A stretch of DNA of 64,000 nucleotides from Gaiellasilicea sp963707575 (GCA_963707575.1 OY970171.1:2976001-3040000), one strand, 5' to 3'; positions 43,383 to 51,945 are shown, counted from the first letter of the stretch. Program-made: numbers and translations. The notes: generated by a model from the letters alone, not told the origin.

Positions 43383-44387
43383 GTGAAGTTTCTCTGCGGC
43401 ACACTCGCGGCGCTCGCCTGCCTCGCGGCCCCGGCTGCGGCCTCGGCCCGGGCGGACATCGATGCGGGCGGCTCCCAGGGTCCAACGTCCAGCGCCGAGA
43501 CGGCGATCTTCTACTACGCGTGGTTCGGGACGCCCGAGGGCGACGGGGCGTTCCACCACTGGCAGCAGGGCGGCAACGCACCGCCCGCGCACGTCGGCTC
43601 GAGCTTCTACCCCTCCCGCGGGGCGTACTCCTCGTCGGACGCGCTCGTCCTGGGCGGGCAGATGCGCGAGATCGCCGGCGCGGGCATCGGCACCGTGATC
43701 GTCTCGTGGTGGGGCCGGGGCTCGCTCGAGGACGGGCGTCTGCCGCTCGTGCTGGCGGCGGCCAGCGGGCAGGGGCTCTCCGTCGCCGCGCACCTCGAGC
43801 CCTACGCAGGCAGGACGGTCGCCTCGACCGGCACCGACATCGCCTATCTGCGCGGGCTCGGCGTGACCGATTTCTACGTCTGGTCCTCCGTCGACCTCCC
43901 CGATGACGAGTGGCTCGCGCTCAACCGGACCTTGGACGGGGTCCGGCTGTTCGCGAACACGAACCTGCCTGGCAAGGCCGCGGCCGGAGGGTTCGACGGC
44001 GTCTACACCTACGACGTGCTGCTGTACGGCGGCCGCTTCTTCCCACGCTACTGCGCCCAGGCCCGCCGGCTCGAGCTCCTCTGCGCGCCCTCGGTCGGCC
44101 CCGGCTACGACGCGCGGCGGGCCACGCCCGACCAGCGCCTGCGACCCCGCAGGAACGGGGCCACCTACGACGCGATGTGGCAGGGCGCAATTCGGGCGCG
44201 CGCCGACGTCGTGACCGTGACGAGCTACAACGAGTGGCACGAAGGGACCCAGATCGAGTCGGCACGGACCGTGGCCGGCTATGCCTCGTACGAGGGCGCC
44301 TGGGGCCGCAAAGGCCCCGCTGCGGAGTCGGCCTATCTCGACCGCACCGCGTACTGGGCCGCGCAGCACACCGCCGCACGGCAGTAG
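43383..44387 (+). CDS. Secreted GH99-like glycoside hydrolase
   Basis: This 334-aa protein starts at a GTG; TAGAGT lies 9 nt upstream. A signal peptide (FLCGTLAALACLAAPAAASA) is followed by a (beta/alpha)8 fold of the endo-alpha-mannosidase type: AIFYYAWFGTPEGDGAFHHWQ, VIVSWWGRGS, FYVWSSVD and TSYNEWHEGTQIE, where the Glu residues match the GH99 active site. GH99 enzymes cut alpha-mannosides. The GDP-mannose-related gene at 45973 is consistent with mannose-containing surface polymers, but the substrate is unknown. Confidence 0.82.
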   Translation: MKFLCGTLAALACLAAPAAASARADIDAGGSQGPTSSAETAIFYYAWFGTPEGDGAFHHWQQGGNAPPAHVGSSFYPSRGAYSSSDALVLGGQMREIAGAGIGTVIVSWWGRGSLEDGRLPLVLAAASGQGLSVAAHLEPYAGRTVASTGTDIAYLRGLGVTDFYVWSSVDLPDDEWLALNRTLDGVRLFANTNLPGKAAAGGFDGVYTYDVLLYGGRFFPRYCAQARRLELLCAPSVGPGYDARRATPDQRLRPRRNGATYDAMWQGAIRARADVVTVTSYNEWHEGTQIESARTVAGYASYEGAWGRKGPAAESAYLDRTAYWAAQHTAARQ

Positions 44388-44399
44388 CCGGCGCGGCCG

Positions 44400-45407
44400 C
44401 TAGACGACGACATCCGCGCCGCAGCCCGCGACGAGCGCGTCGAACACGTCGCCCGGCGCGACACCGGCCAGCGAGGGGTGCCCGAGGTCGATCTCGACCT
44501 CCGGCCAGCCCTCGAGCCCGAGCGAGCGCCCGCCCTCGTCAGCGCCGAAGCAGAGCAGCCGCTCGGTGCCGAAGACGCCGCGGCGGCCCGTCTGCCGGCG
44601 GGCGATCCCCTCCAGCTCGCGCAGCTCCTCGAAGGGGTCGATGCGCACGTTGGAGTCCGACCCGACGCAGAGCGAGATCCGCCGGTGCTCGATCCGGGCC
44701 GCGGGCAGGAAGCCGTCGGCCAGGTCGGCCTCGGTCGTCGGGCAGGCGCAGACGGTCGTGCCTGTCTGGGCGAGCAGATCGAGCTCGGCACCGTCGGCAT
44801 GCGTGGCATGGACGACCGTCGTGAGTGGGCCGAGGCACCCTGTGCGGGCGAGCAGCTCGATCGGGCGGCAGCCGTGCTCGGCGAGGCACTCCTCGACCTC
44901 GCGGGGCTGCTCGTCCGCGTGCACGTGGAGCGGCAGGCGCTCGGCGGCCGCGTAGGAGCCGATCTGCTCGAGCCAGTCGGCCGGGCAGGCACGGACGGAG
45001 TGGGGGGCGAGGCCGACGCGGAGTCCCTCGCCGCGCAGCGTCTCGACCTGCTCGAGGTACTCGGCCACCGAGCCTTGCCGCATGCGGGGAAGCCCGCCGC
45101 GGGCGTAGGCGACGTGGAGCAGGACGAGCTCGACACCGGCTTCCGAGGCAGCCTCGGAAGCGGCCCGCGCCTCGTCGACGCCGAGGTAGTGGAACTCACC
45201 GACCGCTGTGTAGCCGGCTGCCCGCATCTCGCGGTACCAGCGCGTGTACTCCTCCCGAACGAGCGCCGGCGTCTGCCGCTCGGCCTCGGCGAGCATGTGC
45301 TCGCGCCAGGCCCAGAAGTCCCCGCCGCCCGCACGCCCGCGCAGCGCCCGCTGGAACGTATGGCTGTGCGCGTTGACGAAGCCGGGGAGCACGAGCGACG
45401 CCGTCAC
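44400..45407 (-). CDS. hutF: HutF-like formimidoylglutamate deiminase (amidohydrolase), short
   Basis: This 335-aa protein starts at a GTG at 45407. The zinc site His14/His16 in PGFVNAHSHTFQRALRGR, FWAWREHML, GEFHYLG, the HVHADEQPREVEECL strand, VVHATH and SLCVGSDSNVRIDPFEELRELE all match HutF. HutF converts N-formimino-L-glutamate to N-formyl-L-glutamate in histidine degradation. The usual N-terminal beta-sandwich half (about 50 residues) and the C-terminal part are missing; family members are near 450 aa. No other hut gene is present. A related deaminase activity is possible. Confidence 0.72.
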   Translation of the reverse strand: MTASLVLPGFVNAHSHTFQRALRGRAGGGDFWAWREHMLAEAERQTPALVREEYTRWYREMRAAGYTAVGEFHYLGVDEARAASEAASEAGVELVLLHVAYARGGLPRMRQGSVAEYLEQVETLRGEGLRVGLAPHSVRACPADWLEQIGSYAAAERLPLHVHADEQPREVEECLAEHGCRPIELLARTGCLGPLTTVVHATHADGAELDLLAQTGTTVCACPTTEADLADGFLPAARIEHRRISLCVGSDSNVRIDPFEELRELEGIARRQTGRRGVFGTERLLCFGADEGGRSLGLEGWPEVEIDLGHPSLAGVAPGDVFDALVAGCGADVVV

Positions 45408-45412
45408 CGCTC

Positions 45413-45418
45413 TATCCT
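45413..45418 (+). promoter_or_regulatory. -10-like TATCCT in the divergent hutF/pgsA spacer
   Basis: TATCCT ends 6 nt before the ATG of the phosphatidyltransferase gene. The whole spacer to the divergent hutF-like gene is only 17 bp, so the two promoters must overlap neighbouring coding DNA. Confidence 0.45.
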
Positions 45419-45424
45419 TGCAGC

Positions 45425-45976
45425 ATGGCCACGAGCGCCGTGCCCGCTCCGCTCGCGCAGCTTCCGAATGCGCTGACGGTGCTACGGCTTGCGCTGATCC
45501 CCGCTTTCGTCGTCGTCTACCTCCGTGCCGACGACGGCTCGAGCTGGGCGGCGGGCTGGATCTTCCTCATCGCGGGGGTCACCGACCAGCTCGACGGTTA
45601 CCTCGCGCGACGCTGGCGGGTCGAGTCGCAGTTCGGCCGGGTCGCCGATCCGCTCGCCGACCGGCTGATGATCGACGCAGCCGTGATCCTGCTCGCCTAC
45701 GAGGGGAAGCTGCCGTGGGCGGCCGCGGCGGTGATCGTCGCGCGGGACGCGTTGCTCGTCGGCGGCTACAAGCTCCTGATGCCGAAGGACTACGAGCTCT
45801 CGGTGAGCCGACTGGGGAAGATCGCGACCTGGCTTCTCTACCTGTCCGTCGGGATCCTGGTCGTCGTCGGGCAGGACACCGACTGGCCGCTCTGGCTCTT
45901 CTTCTTCGCGCTCGGTCTCGCACTCGTCGCGGCCGCGCAGTACGTGCTGAAGGCACGCCGCGAGGTGCGCACGTGA
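45425..45976 (+). CDS. pgsA: CDP-alcohol phosphatidyltransferase (PgsA-like)
   Basis: This 183-aa membrane protein has the complete CDP-OH-P motif D-x2-DG-x2-AR-x8-G-x3-D-x3-D in TDQLDGYLARRWRVESQFGR and VADPLADRL. Six helices are expected, with the first containing LPNALTVLRLALIPAFVVVYL. It uses CDP-diacylglycerol, made by CdsA, and most likely glycerol-3-phosphate to make phosphatidylglycerophosphate. Acceptor specificity cannot be read from the motif. The next gene overlaps by GTGA. Confidence 0.88.
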   Translation: MATSAVPAPLAQLPNALTVLRLALIPAFVVVYLRADDGSSWAAGWIFLIAGVTDQLDGYLARRWRVESQFGRVADPLADRLMIDAAVILLAYEGKLPWAAAAVIVARDALLVGGYKLLMPKDYELSVSRLGKIATWLLYLSVGILVVVGQDTDWPLWLFFFALGLALVAAAQYVLKARREVRT

Positions 45977-48498
45977 AGGCCGTCGTGATGGCTGGAGGCG
46001 AGGGCACCCGCCTGCGCCCGCTGACGTCGAACCAGCCGAAGCCGATGGTGCCGATCGTCGGCAAGCCCTGCATCGAGCACATCGTCGAGCTGCTCCGCGG
46101 CCACGGCTTCGAGGAGGTCGTGATCACGCTCGCCTTCCTGCCCCAGGCGATCCGCAGCTACTTCGGCGACGGCGAGGCGCTCGGGATGAGCATCGAGTAC
46201 TCGGTCGAGGAGCTGCCGCTCGGGACGGCAGGGTCGGTCGGTCGCGCGCGGGATGCGCTGGACGAGACGTTCCTCGTCATCTCCGGCGATGCGCTCTGCG
46301 ACGTCGACCTCGGAGCGCTGGTCGCGTTCCACCGCGAGAAGGGGGCCGCGGCGACGATCGGGCTCAAGTCGGTCGACAACCCGCTCGAGTTCGGGATCGT
46401 CGTCACCGACGAGGAGGGGCGGATCGAGCGCTTCCTCGAGAAGCCGTCGTGGGGCCAGGTCTTCTCGGACACGATCAACACCGGCATCTACGTGCTCGAG
46501 CCGGAGGTGCTGCGGCACGTCCCCGCCGAGGGCACGTACGACTTCTCCAAGGAGCTCTTCCCGCTGCTCCTGGAGATGGGCCGGCCGCTCTACGGCTACG
46601 TGATGGACGGCTACTGGCAGGACATCGGCAACCTCGAGCAGTACCGGCAGGCGAACTTCGACGCGCTCGACGAGAAGGTGCGCCTCTCGATCGGCGGGAT
46701 GCGCCTGCGCGGAAACGTCTGGCTCGGCGAGGGCGTCGAGATCGACGACGTGGAGGAGATCCGGGGGCCGGCGTTCGTCGGCAACTACTGCCGCGTGGCA
46801 CGAGATGCTCGGGTCGGCCCGTACACCGTGCTCTCGAACAGCGTCACGCTGCGCGAGCGCGCGCAGACGACGCGCAGCGTGGTCGACAGCTCCACGCACA
46901 TCGGGCGGAGCACGCTGATCGAGGGCGCGATCGTCGGGCGTGCCTGCGACCTCCGCGACCACGTCCGCATCCACGAGGGCGCTGCGATCGGCGACGAGGT
47001 CACGATCGGCTCGGAGTCGAGCATCATGCCGCACGTCCGGATCTACCCCTACAAGGAGGTGGAGACCGGATCCCAGGTGCACGAGAACCTGATCTGGGAG
47101 TCACGCGCCTCCACACGGCTCTTCGGCAAGGACGGGGTCAGCGGGCTCGTCAACGTCGACCTCACGCCGGAGACGACGGTCCGACTGGCCGCTGCGCTCG
47201 GCACCGCCCTCAAGCGCGGCTCGCGGGTGGTCGTGAGCCGCGACTCGGGAGCCGCGTGCCGGATGATCAAGCGCGCGATGATCTCGGGCCTGAACGCAAC
47301 CGGGGTCGACGTCGCCGACCTGCGCGTCTCGCCGCCCTCGGTCAGCCGGCACGTGCTGAAGACGCAGGCGTTCGACGCGGGCGTCCACGTCGGCGTCAGC
47401 CATCTCGATCCGGAGGCCGTCTTCATCCGCTTCTACGAGCCGCCGGGCATCCTGCTCACCGCCACGCTCCAGAAGGAGATCGAGAAGAACTTCACCCGGC
47501 AGGAGCTCCGGCGCGCCGCCGCGGACGGGGTCGGCTCGGTTTCCTACCCGGCCCGGGTGCGCGAGAGCTACGCCCAGGACCTGCTCGATTCGCTCGACGT
47601 CGACGCGATCCGCGCGCGCGGCTTCCGGATCGTCGTCGACTACGGCTACTCCGCGGCCTCCTTCGTGCTGCCCCTCATCGTGGGGCCGCTCGGCGTCGAG
47701 TCGCTGTCCGCTCACGGCTTCTTCGCGGACGAGCGCGGCAAGCGCGCCTCGCTCGCCGAGTCGATCGGGCACACGAAGCGGCTGGTCTCGGCGATCGGCG
47801 CCGACCTGGGAGCGGTCTTCGACCCTGCCGCCGAGCGGCTCTACCTCGTCGACGACGCCGGCAAGGAGGTGCCCGTCGAGCAGGCGTTGCTGCTCTTCCT
47901 GCGGCTCCTGGGGACGAATGGCGCGCGCGGGAAGGTCGCGTTCCCCGTCACGGTGACGAGCCAGGTCGACGTCCTCACCGACGAGAAGCTCGAAGTGGTG
48001 CGGACTCCGCACTCCCTGGCCGACCTGACCCGGGCCGCCTCCGGTGAAGGCGTGATCTTCGCCGGCGCCGTCGGCGGGGGGTACGTGTTCCCGGAGTTCC
48101 TGCCCGCGTACGACGCGATGACGAGCCTCGCGAAGCTGCTGGAGCTGCTCGCGCCCGAGCAGCGTCGTCTCTCCGAGCTCGTCGCAGAGCTGCCCGCGTC
48201 GACCCTCCTGCACCACCAGCTGGCGTGCCCGTGGGCGAAGAAGGGGCTCGTGATGCGGCTCCTGAACGAGCGCCTCGCCGGCCGGGACCTCGACCTGACG
48301 GACGGGATCAAGCTGATCGGCGACGGCGGTTGGTCGCAGGTGCTGCCCGACCCGGACGAGCCGCTCCTCCATCTCTACGCCGAGGGCGCGACGACCGAGG
48401 CCTCGGCGGCACTCGAGCTCGAGCTCCGCGAGCTCGTCGAGGAGGTCATGCAGGGAGACGCCGATCCGGCGCGAACCACGGTAGAAGCCTCAAGCTGA
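45973..48498 (+). CDS. Mannose-1-phosphate guanylyltransferase / phosphomannomutase-like fusion
   Basis: From the GTG at 45973 the protein is 841 aa. The N-terminal nucleotidyltransferase has GGEGTRLRPLTSNQPKPM (8-25) and DGYWQDIGNLEQY. A left-handed beta-helix follows (about 245-375). The C-terminal phosphohexomutase-like part begins LFGKDGVSGLVNVD. Its phosphoserine loop keeps Ser-His (GVSHLDPE), but the metal loop that is normally DGDxDR reads FDPAAERL, with only one Asp kept. It probably makes an NDP-sugar, with the mutase half altered or regulatory. Such fusions occur in actinobacteria and cyanobacteria. Confidence 0.85.
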   Translation: MKAVVMAGGEGTRLRPLTSNQPKPMVPIVGKPCIEHIVELLRGHGFEEVVITLAFLPQAIRSYFGDGEALGMSIEYSVEELPLGTAGSVGRARDALDETFLVISGDALCDVDLGALVAFHREKGAAATIGLKSVDNPLEFGIVVTDEEGRIERFLEKPSWGQVFSDTINTGIYVLEPEVLRHVPAEGTYDFSKELFPLLLEMGRPLYGYVMDGYWQDIGNLEQYRQANFDALDEKVRLSIGGMRLRGNVWLGEGVEIDDVEEIRGPAFVGNYCRVARDARVGPYTVLSNSVTLRERAQTTRSVVDSSTHIGRSTLIEGAIVGRACDLRDHVRIHEGAAIGDEVTIGSESSIMPHVRIYPYKEVETGSQVHENLIWESRASTRLFGKDGVSGLVNVDLTPETTVRLAAALGTALKRGSRVVVSRDSGAACRMIKRAMISGLNATGVDVADLRVSPPSVSRHVLKTQAFDAGVHVGVSHLDPEAVFIRFYEPPGILLTATLQKEIEKNFTRQELRRAAADGVGSVSYPARVRESYAQDLLDSLDVDAIRARGFRIVVDYGYSAASFVLPLIVGPLGVESLSAHGFFADERGKRASLAESIGHTKRLVSAIGADLGAVFDPAAERLYLVDDAGKEVPVEQALLLFLRLLGTNGARGKVAFPVTVTSQVDVLTDEKLEVVRTPHSLADLTRAASGEGVIFAGAVGGGYVFPEFLPAYDAMTSLAKLLELLAPEQRRLSELVAELPASTLLHHQLACPWAKKGLVMRLLNERLAGRDLDLTDGIKLIGDGGWSQVLPDPDEPLLHLYAEGATTEASAALELELRELVEEVMQGDADPARTTVEASS

Positions 48499-48500
48499 GG

Positions 48501-48530
48501 TTGACCCCTCGGCGTGGCTGCTGCTTTACT
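48501..48530 (+). promoter_or_regulatory. Candidate sigma-70 promoter for the RsiG-like operon
   Basis: TTGACC at 48501-48506 and TTTACT at 48525-48530 have an 18-bp spacer, right after the stop of the fusion gene. A start of transcription near 48537 would leave a short leader before the GTG at 48563, which has GAAAGG upstream. Confidence 0.5.
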
Positions 48531-48562
48531 GAGTGGCTCGCCCCCGACGAGAAAGGCGCGAA

Positions 48563-48826
48563 GTGGAGGAAAGGCACGTACAGCCCCTGCCCGATCTGGC
48601 CACGCTGTCCGACGACGACCTGAAGACCCTGATCGAGGAGCTCACGGTCGAGGAGAACGAGGTCTCGTATCGGCGCCGCCTGCTGCAGGGGCGGATCGAC
48701 ATCCTGCGCGCCGAGCGCACTGCGCGGTTGAAGGGGAAGGGCGTGAGCGACGTCGACGTCGACCGCCTCACCGACATCCTTGCCTCGCGCAGCAGCCCGA
48801 CCGCCGACGGCGACGAGGCCACTTGA
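48563..48826 (+). CDS. rsiG: RsiG-like c-di-GMP-responsive anti-sigma factor (single-motif form)
   Basis: I choose the GTG at 48563 (GAAAGG upstream; 87 aa); a GTG at 48533 in the same frame falls inside the promoter. The protein is a helical hairpin. It contains exactly the RsiG c-di-GMP signature E-x3-S-x2-R-x3-Q-x3-D as Glu31, Ser35, Arg38, Gln42 and Asp46 in ENEVSYRRRLLQGRID. In Streptomyces, RsiG with c-di-GMP holds the sigma factor WhiG inactive and has two such motifs; a homologue in Rubrobacter has one and acts as a dimer. This one has a single motif, so a dimer is expected. No WhiG is in the window. Confidence 0.8.
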   Translation: MEERHVQPLPDLATLSDDDLKTLIEELTVEENEVSYRRRLLQGRIDILRAERTARLKGKGVSDVDVDRLTDILASRSSPTADGDEAT

Positions 48827-49284
48827 GTCACGTCTACTGCCCGGAATGCGGGTTCCAGAACCCGGAAGCTGCGAACTACTGCTCCAAGTGCGGCTCCCAT
48901 CTGCGCAAGGACGATCCGGACGAGCAGACGATGACCTTCGCGCCCGAGGACCTCGCGGACGATCCCGCCGCGACGCTCGGCGACCTGCCCAAGGGGCCGG
49001 CGCTCGTCGTCCGCTCCGGCGGCGGCAGGGCGGGGGAGAGCTTCTTCCCCTCCGGGGAGCGGACGCTGATCGGCCGTTCGCCCGATTGCGACGTCTTCCT
49101 GGACGACGTCACCGTCTCGCGCAAGCACGCGGAGATCCTCCGCGACGGCGAGACGTTCACGATCAAGGACCTCGGCAGCCTGAACGGCACCTTCGTGAAC
49201 CGGCGCCGGATCGAGAGCGGCGAGCTCGAAGACGACGACGAGGTCCAGATCGGCAAATACCGCCTGACCTTCCTGCGCCGATGA
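48823..49284 (+). CDS. Zinc-ribbon plus FHA domain protein (GarA-like)
   Basis: This 153-aa protein starts at a TTG that overlaps the previous stop (TTGA). A zinc ribbon at 6-23 (CPECG...CSKCG) precedes an acidic segment with EQTMTFAPEDL (35-44), similar to the phospho-Thr segment of GarA/OdhI. The FHA domain (about 78-150) has LIGRSPDCDV, VSRKHAEI and GSLNGTFVNRRRI, with the Arg85, Ser99 and Asn121 that bind phosphothreonine. In GarA the phosphorylated N-terminus binds its own FHA and switches control of 2-oxoglutarate metabolism. A MerR gene follows, as in the garA locus of mycobacteria. Confidence 0.88.
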   Translation: MSHVYCPECGFQNPEAANYCSKCGSHLRKDDPDEQTMTFAPEDLADDPAATLGDLPKGPALVVRSGGGRAGESFFPSGERTLIGRSPDCDVFLDDVTVSRKHAEILRDGETFTIKDLGSLNGTFVNRRRIESGELEDDDEVQIGKYRLTFLRR

Positions 49285-49979
49285 GCACGACGGCACCTCA
49301 GCGGCGGGACGAGCAGCGCCTGCACACGATCGGTGCGGTCTGTGCACGGCTGCAGGGCGAGTTCGAGGACATCTCGATCTCCAAGATCCGCTACCTGGAG
49401 GACCAAGGGCTGCTCGCCCCCAAGCGCACGCGCGGCGGCTACCGCCTCTTCAGCGAGGAGGACGTCGAGCGGCTGGAGACCATCCTGAGGCTGCAGCGAG
49501 ACGAGTTCCTGCCGCTGCGCGTGATCCGCCAGGAGCTGGCCACCGGGGGCTCCGCAGCGGAGCGGAAGCGCCGGCGCCCGGCGGGAATCGGCGAGCGCGA
49601 GGACGAGCTCGACCTCGCCGAGCTGTGCGAGCGGGCCGGAATCGACGCCGAGCTGGCCCGGGCGCTGGAGGAGTTCGGGCTGCTCGTGCCGCGCCTCGAG
49701 GCCGGTCAGCGGCTCTACCGCGAGAGCGACGCCGACATCGCGTCCGCCTGCGGCAGGCTCGCCCATTACGGCATCGACGCGCGTCACCTGCGCACGTTCC
49801 GCAACTCCGCCGGGCGCGAGGCCGGCCTGCTCGAGCAGCTGGTCGCACCGGCGCTCCGGTCCCGAAACGCCGAACGGCGCAAGGCCGGGCTCGACGACCT
49901 CCAGGTGCTCGCGGAAGCGTCACAGGAGCTCTCGCGGCTCCTGTTCTGGCGCGAGCTGCGGGCTCTCGCAGAGCGGTAG
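49281..49979 (+). CDS. MerR-family transcriptional regulator
   Basis: This 232-aa protein overlaps the FHA gene by ATGA. The winged HTH (HTIGAVCARLQGEFEDISISKIRYLEDQGLLAPKRTRGGYRLFSEEDVERLETILRLQ, shown here as its core) is followed by a long helical C-terminal region with a second MerR-like segment (about 115-180) and a final helix. It resembles the MerR regulator next to garA in mycobacteria (Rv1828). No metal-binding cysteines are present. The ligand is unknown. Confidence 0.87.
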   Translation: MSTTAPQRRDEQRLHTIGAVCARLQGEFEDISISKIRYLEDQGLLAPKRTRGGYRLFSEEDVERLETILRLQRDEFLPLRVIRQELATGGSAAERKRRRPAGIGEREDELDLAELCERAGIDAELARALEEFGLLVPRLEAGQRLYRESDADIASACGRLAHYGIDARHLRTFRNSAGREAGLLEQLVAPALRSRNAERRKAGLDDLQVLAEASQELSRLLFWRELRALAER

Positions 49980-49989
49980 AGGGGAGCGG

Positions 49990-49995
49990 TAGAGT
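49990..49995 (+). promoter_or_regulatory. -10-like TAGAGT before apt
   Basis: TAGAGT ends 7 nt before the GTG at 50003, and no ribosome site intervenes. It gives apt its own leaderless transcript despite the close upstream MerR gene. Confidence 0.48.
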
Positions 49996-50002
49996 CCCGC
50001 CG

Positions 50003-50521
50003 GTGACGATCGACCTGCGCACCAAGGTCCGCGAGGTGCCGGACTTCCCCCAGCCGGGAGTCGGCTTCAAGGACATCAGCCCGTTGCTCGCCGACCCGGC
50101 GGCGCTCGATCAGGCGGTCGAGCAGCTCGGCGAGTGGGGGAGCGCAAAGGCGCCGCAGCTCGTCGTGGGAGCAGAGGCGCGCGGCTTCATCCTCGGGGCC
50201 GCGCTCGCCCGGCAGATCGGCTGCGGCTTCGTGCCGGCGCGCAGGCCCGGCAAGCTGCCGCCGGACACCGTCAGCGTCACGTACGCGCTCGAGTACGGCG
50301 AGAACGCGCTGGAGCTGCATCCGTCGTCCTTCTGGCAGGGCGTCCGCGTCCTGATCCATGACGACGTGCTCGCGACCGGGGGCACGGTCGACGCGATCGG
50401 CGGCCTGATCGAGGAGCTCGGCGGGGAGGTCGTGGGTTGCGCGTTCATCATTGACCTCACCTTCCTGGGCGGGCGCGAGAAGCTCGCGCGCTACGAGCTC
50501 CACTCGCTGATCGAGTACTGA
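50003..50521 (+). CDS. apt: Adenine phosphoribosyltransferase
   Basis: From the GTG at 50003 the protein is 172 aa. It has DLRTKVREVPDFPQPGVGFKDISPLLADP at the N-terminus, GAEARGFILGAALARQIG, the loop RRPGKLPPDTVSVTYALEYG and the PRPP-binding motif VLIHDDVLATGGT. Apt makes AMP from adenine and PRPP in purine salvage. All conserved positions appear intact. Confidence 0.94.
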   Translation: MTIDLRTKVREVPDFPQPGVGFKDISPLLADPAALDQAVEQLGEWGSAKAPQLVVGAEARGFILGAALARQIGCGFVPARRPGKLPPDTVSVTYALEYGENALELHPSSFWQGVRVLIHDDVLATGGTVDAIGGLIEELGGEVVGCAFIIDLTFLGGREKLARYELHSLIEY

Positions 50522-50581
50522 GCCAGATCCCCCTTCCCGGGCTGCGTCGGCCCCGTCCGACGTGCCGATGAAGCTGTTGCA

Positions 50582-51181
50582 ATGTACGACGCGCTCACGG
50601 GCCGCTACACGTTCTCGTGCCCCCACCGCGAGGAGGCGCGGGTGATGCTGTCCGCCTTCCGCCGGCTGGAGCGCCTGCCGGGTGCAGCCCATCCGGCCGT
50701 GTACGGCGTCCGCTTCGACTGTGGCTGCGGCGACGTCCACCCGGGGCTCGTCTCCCACGACGAGCTCGACTGGGCGCCGCTGGGCGCCTCCGCAGGCCGC
50801 TTCCTCAACCTGATGACCTCGACCTTCGACGACGCCTGGCCCGAGCTGGCCGAGACCGCGGCCGCGCGCGTGCGGGCGGGGGAGTGGCCGTGGAGCTTCT
50901 TTTGCTACGCCGAGGGCAGGTCACGGCCCGTCTTCCCCTCCTCGTTCGTCGCGGTGGCGCCGGGCGAGCAGGCGCTCGGCCTCGCCGTGCGCTGTCCGGC
51001 CTGCCGCGCGCTCTCGGTCAACCTCGTCTCCAGGGCTCACGTGGACGTCCCGTTCTGGAACGACGCGAAGGTGGGGGTGGTCGATCACGTGTTCGCCGAC
51101 GACGCCTTCGACGCCCTCGAGAGCTTCCGTGCGGAGCTCTTCTCGTCGCGCTTCGACGAACGTCGCCTGAATCTCCAATAG
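50582..51181 (+). CDS. Hypothetical protein with cysteine pairs
   Basis: This 199-aa protein begins MYDALTGRYTFSCPHREEARVML and contains FDCGCGDVHPGLVSHDELDW and VRCPACRALSVNLVSRAHVDVPFWND. The Cys-x-Cys and Cys-x-x-Cys motifs and nearby His could form one or two zinc sites. There is no signal peptide or membrane segment. I do not recognise the family; it may be lineage-specific. The start ATG has no strong ribosome site. Confidence 0.6.
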   Translation: MYDALTGRYTFSCPHREEARVMLSAFRRLERLPGAAHPAVYGVRFDCGCGDVHPGLVSHDELDWAPLGASAGRFLNLMTSTFDDAWPELAETAAARVRAGEWPWSFFCYAEGRSRPVFPSSFVAVAPGEQALGLAVRCPACRALSVNLVSRAHVDVPFWNDAKVGVVDHVFADDAFDALESFRAELFSSRFDERRLNLQ

Positions 51182-51248
51182 CTCCGGTTGCGTTTTACCT
51201 GCACGGGGGAAGAATCGATCCCGGATCAAACGCGAACGGAGGCTGATC

Positions 51249-51887
51249 ATGATGGGCATCACCAGAGGGGTTGCGACCCTGATCGGAGCGGCAGTCGCCG
51301 GCTTCTTGATCTGGCTGGCGGCACAGATGGGCGACGGCTCTGCCGGCGAGTACTGGGCGACCTACGGGCTGATCGCGGCGGCGGGGCTGACGATGGCCCT
51401 GTCCCAGATCCTCGGTGGCTGGACGAAGTGGGGCTGGCCACGGCTCTCCGCCGGCGTCTTCCTGCTCGGCTTCCTGCCCGTCCTGCTCGTGGGCGGTTGG
51501 GTGCTCCTGGCGGCACAGCCGGCCGACTTCTTCAACACGTCGAACTGGTCGCGTGACCTGGGCATCGACGGCGTCGTCGGCGACCTCGGCGCGGTGCTCG
51601 GCGCGATCGCGTTCGGGATCGGCCTGACCTTGGGGCTCACCTTCGACACCGTCGGCCCGCAGCGCGACGTCGTCGTGGACGACGTCCGCCGGCCCGAGCC
51701 CGTCGCCACGACGGCTCCCGTGTCGACGACCGACGACGGTCCCACCCGCGTGGACGACCGGGCTGCAGACGAGCCCCTGACGGCCGAGCGGGTGGAGGAC
51801 GAGGACACGGAGGAGCACGGACACCGCTTCGGCCTGCGCCGCAAGCGTCCCGTCGCCACCAGTCCGGGTCCACGCGACGAAATGTGA
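51249..51887 (+). CDS. Four-helix membrane protein with acidic cytoplasmic tail
   Basis: This 212-aa protein starts at one of two adjacent ATGs after GGAGG. Four membrane helices span about 5-120 (GVATLIGAAVAGFLIWLAAQM, YWATYGLIAAAGLTMALSQIL, LSAGVFLLGFLPVLLVGGWVLLAA, AVLGAIAFGIGLTLGLTF). A tail of about 75 residues rich in Asp, Thr and Arg follows. No catalytic motif is visible. The family is unknown. Confidence 0.65.
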   Translation: MMGITRGVATLIGAAVAGFLIWLAAQMGDGSAGEYWATYGLIAAAGLTMALSQILGGWTKWGWPRLSAGVFLLGFLPVLLVGGWVLLAAQPADFFNTSNWSRDLGIDGVVGDLGAVLGAIAFGIGLTLGLTFDTVGPQRDVVVDDVRRPEPVATTAPVSTTDDGPTRVDDRAADEPLTAERVEDEDTEEHGHRFGLRRKRPVATSPGPRDEM

Positions 51888-51945
51888 CTTGACCCCTGAG
51901 CTCAGGGATGAAGCCGCCGTTTCGAGCGGGCCGATAGGTCCTGTG

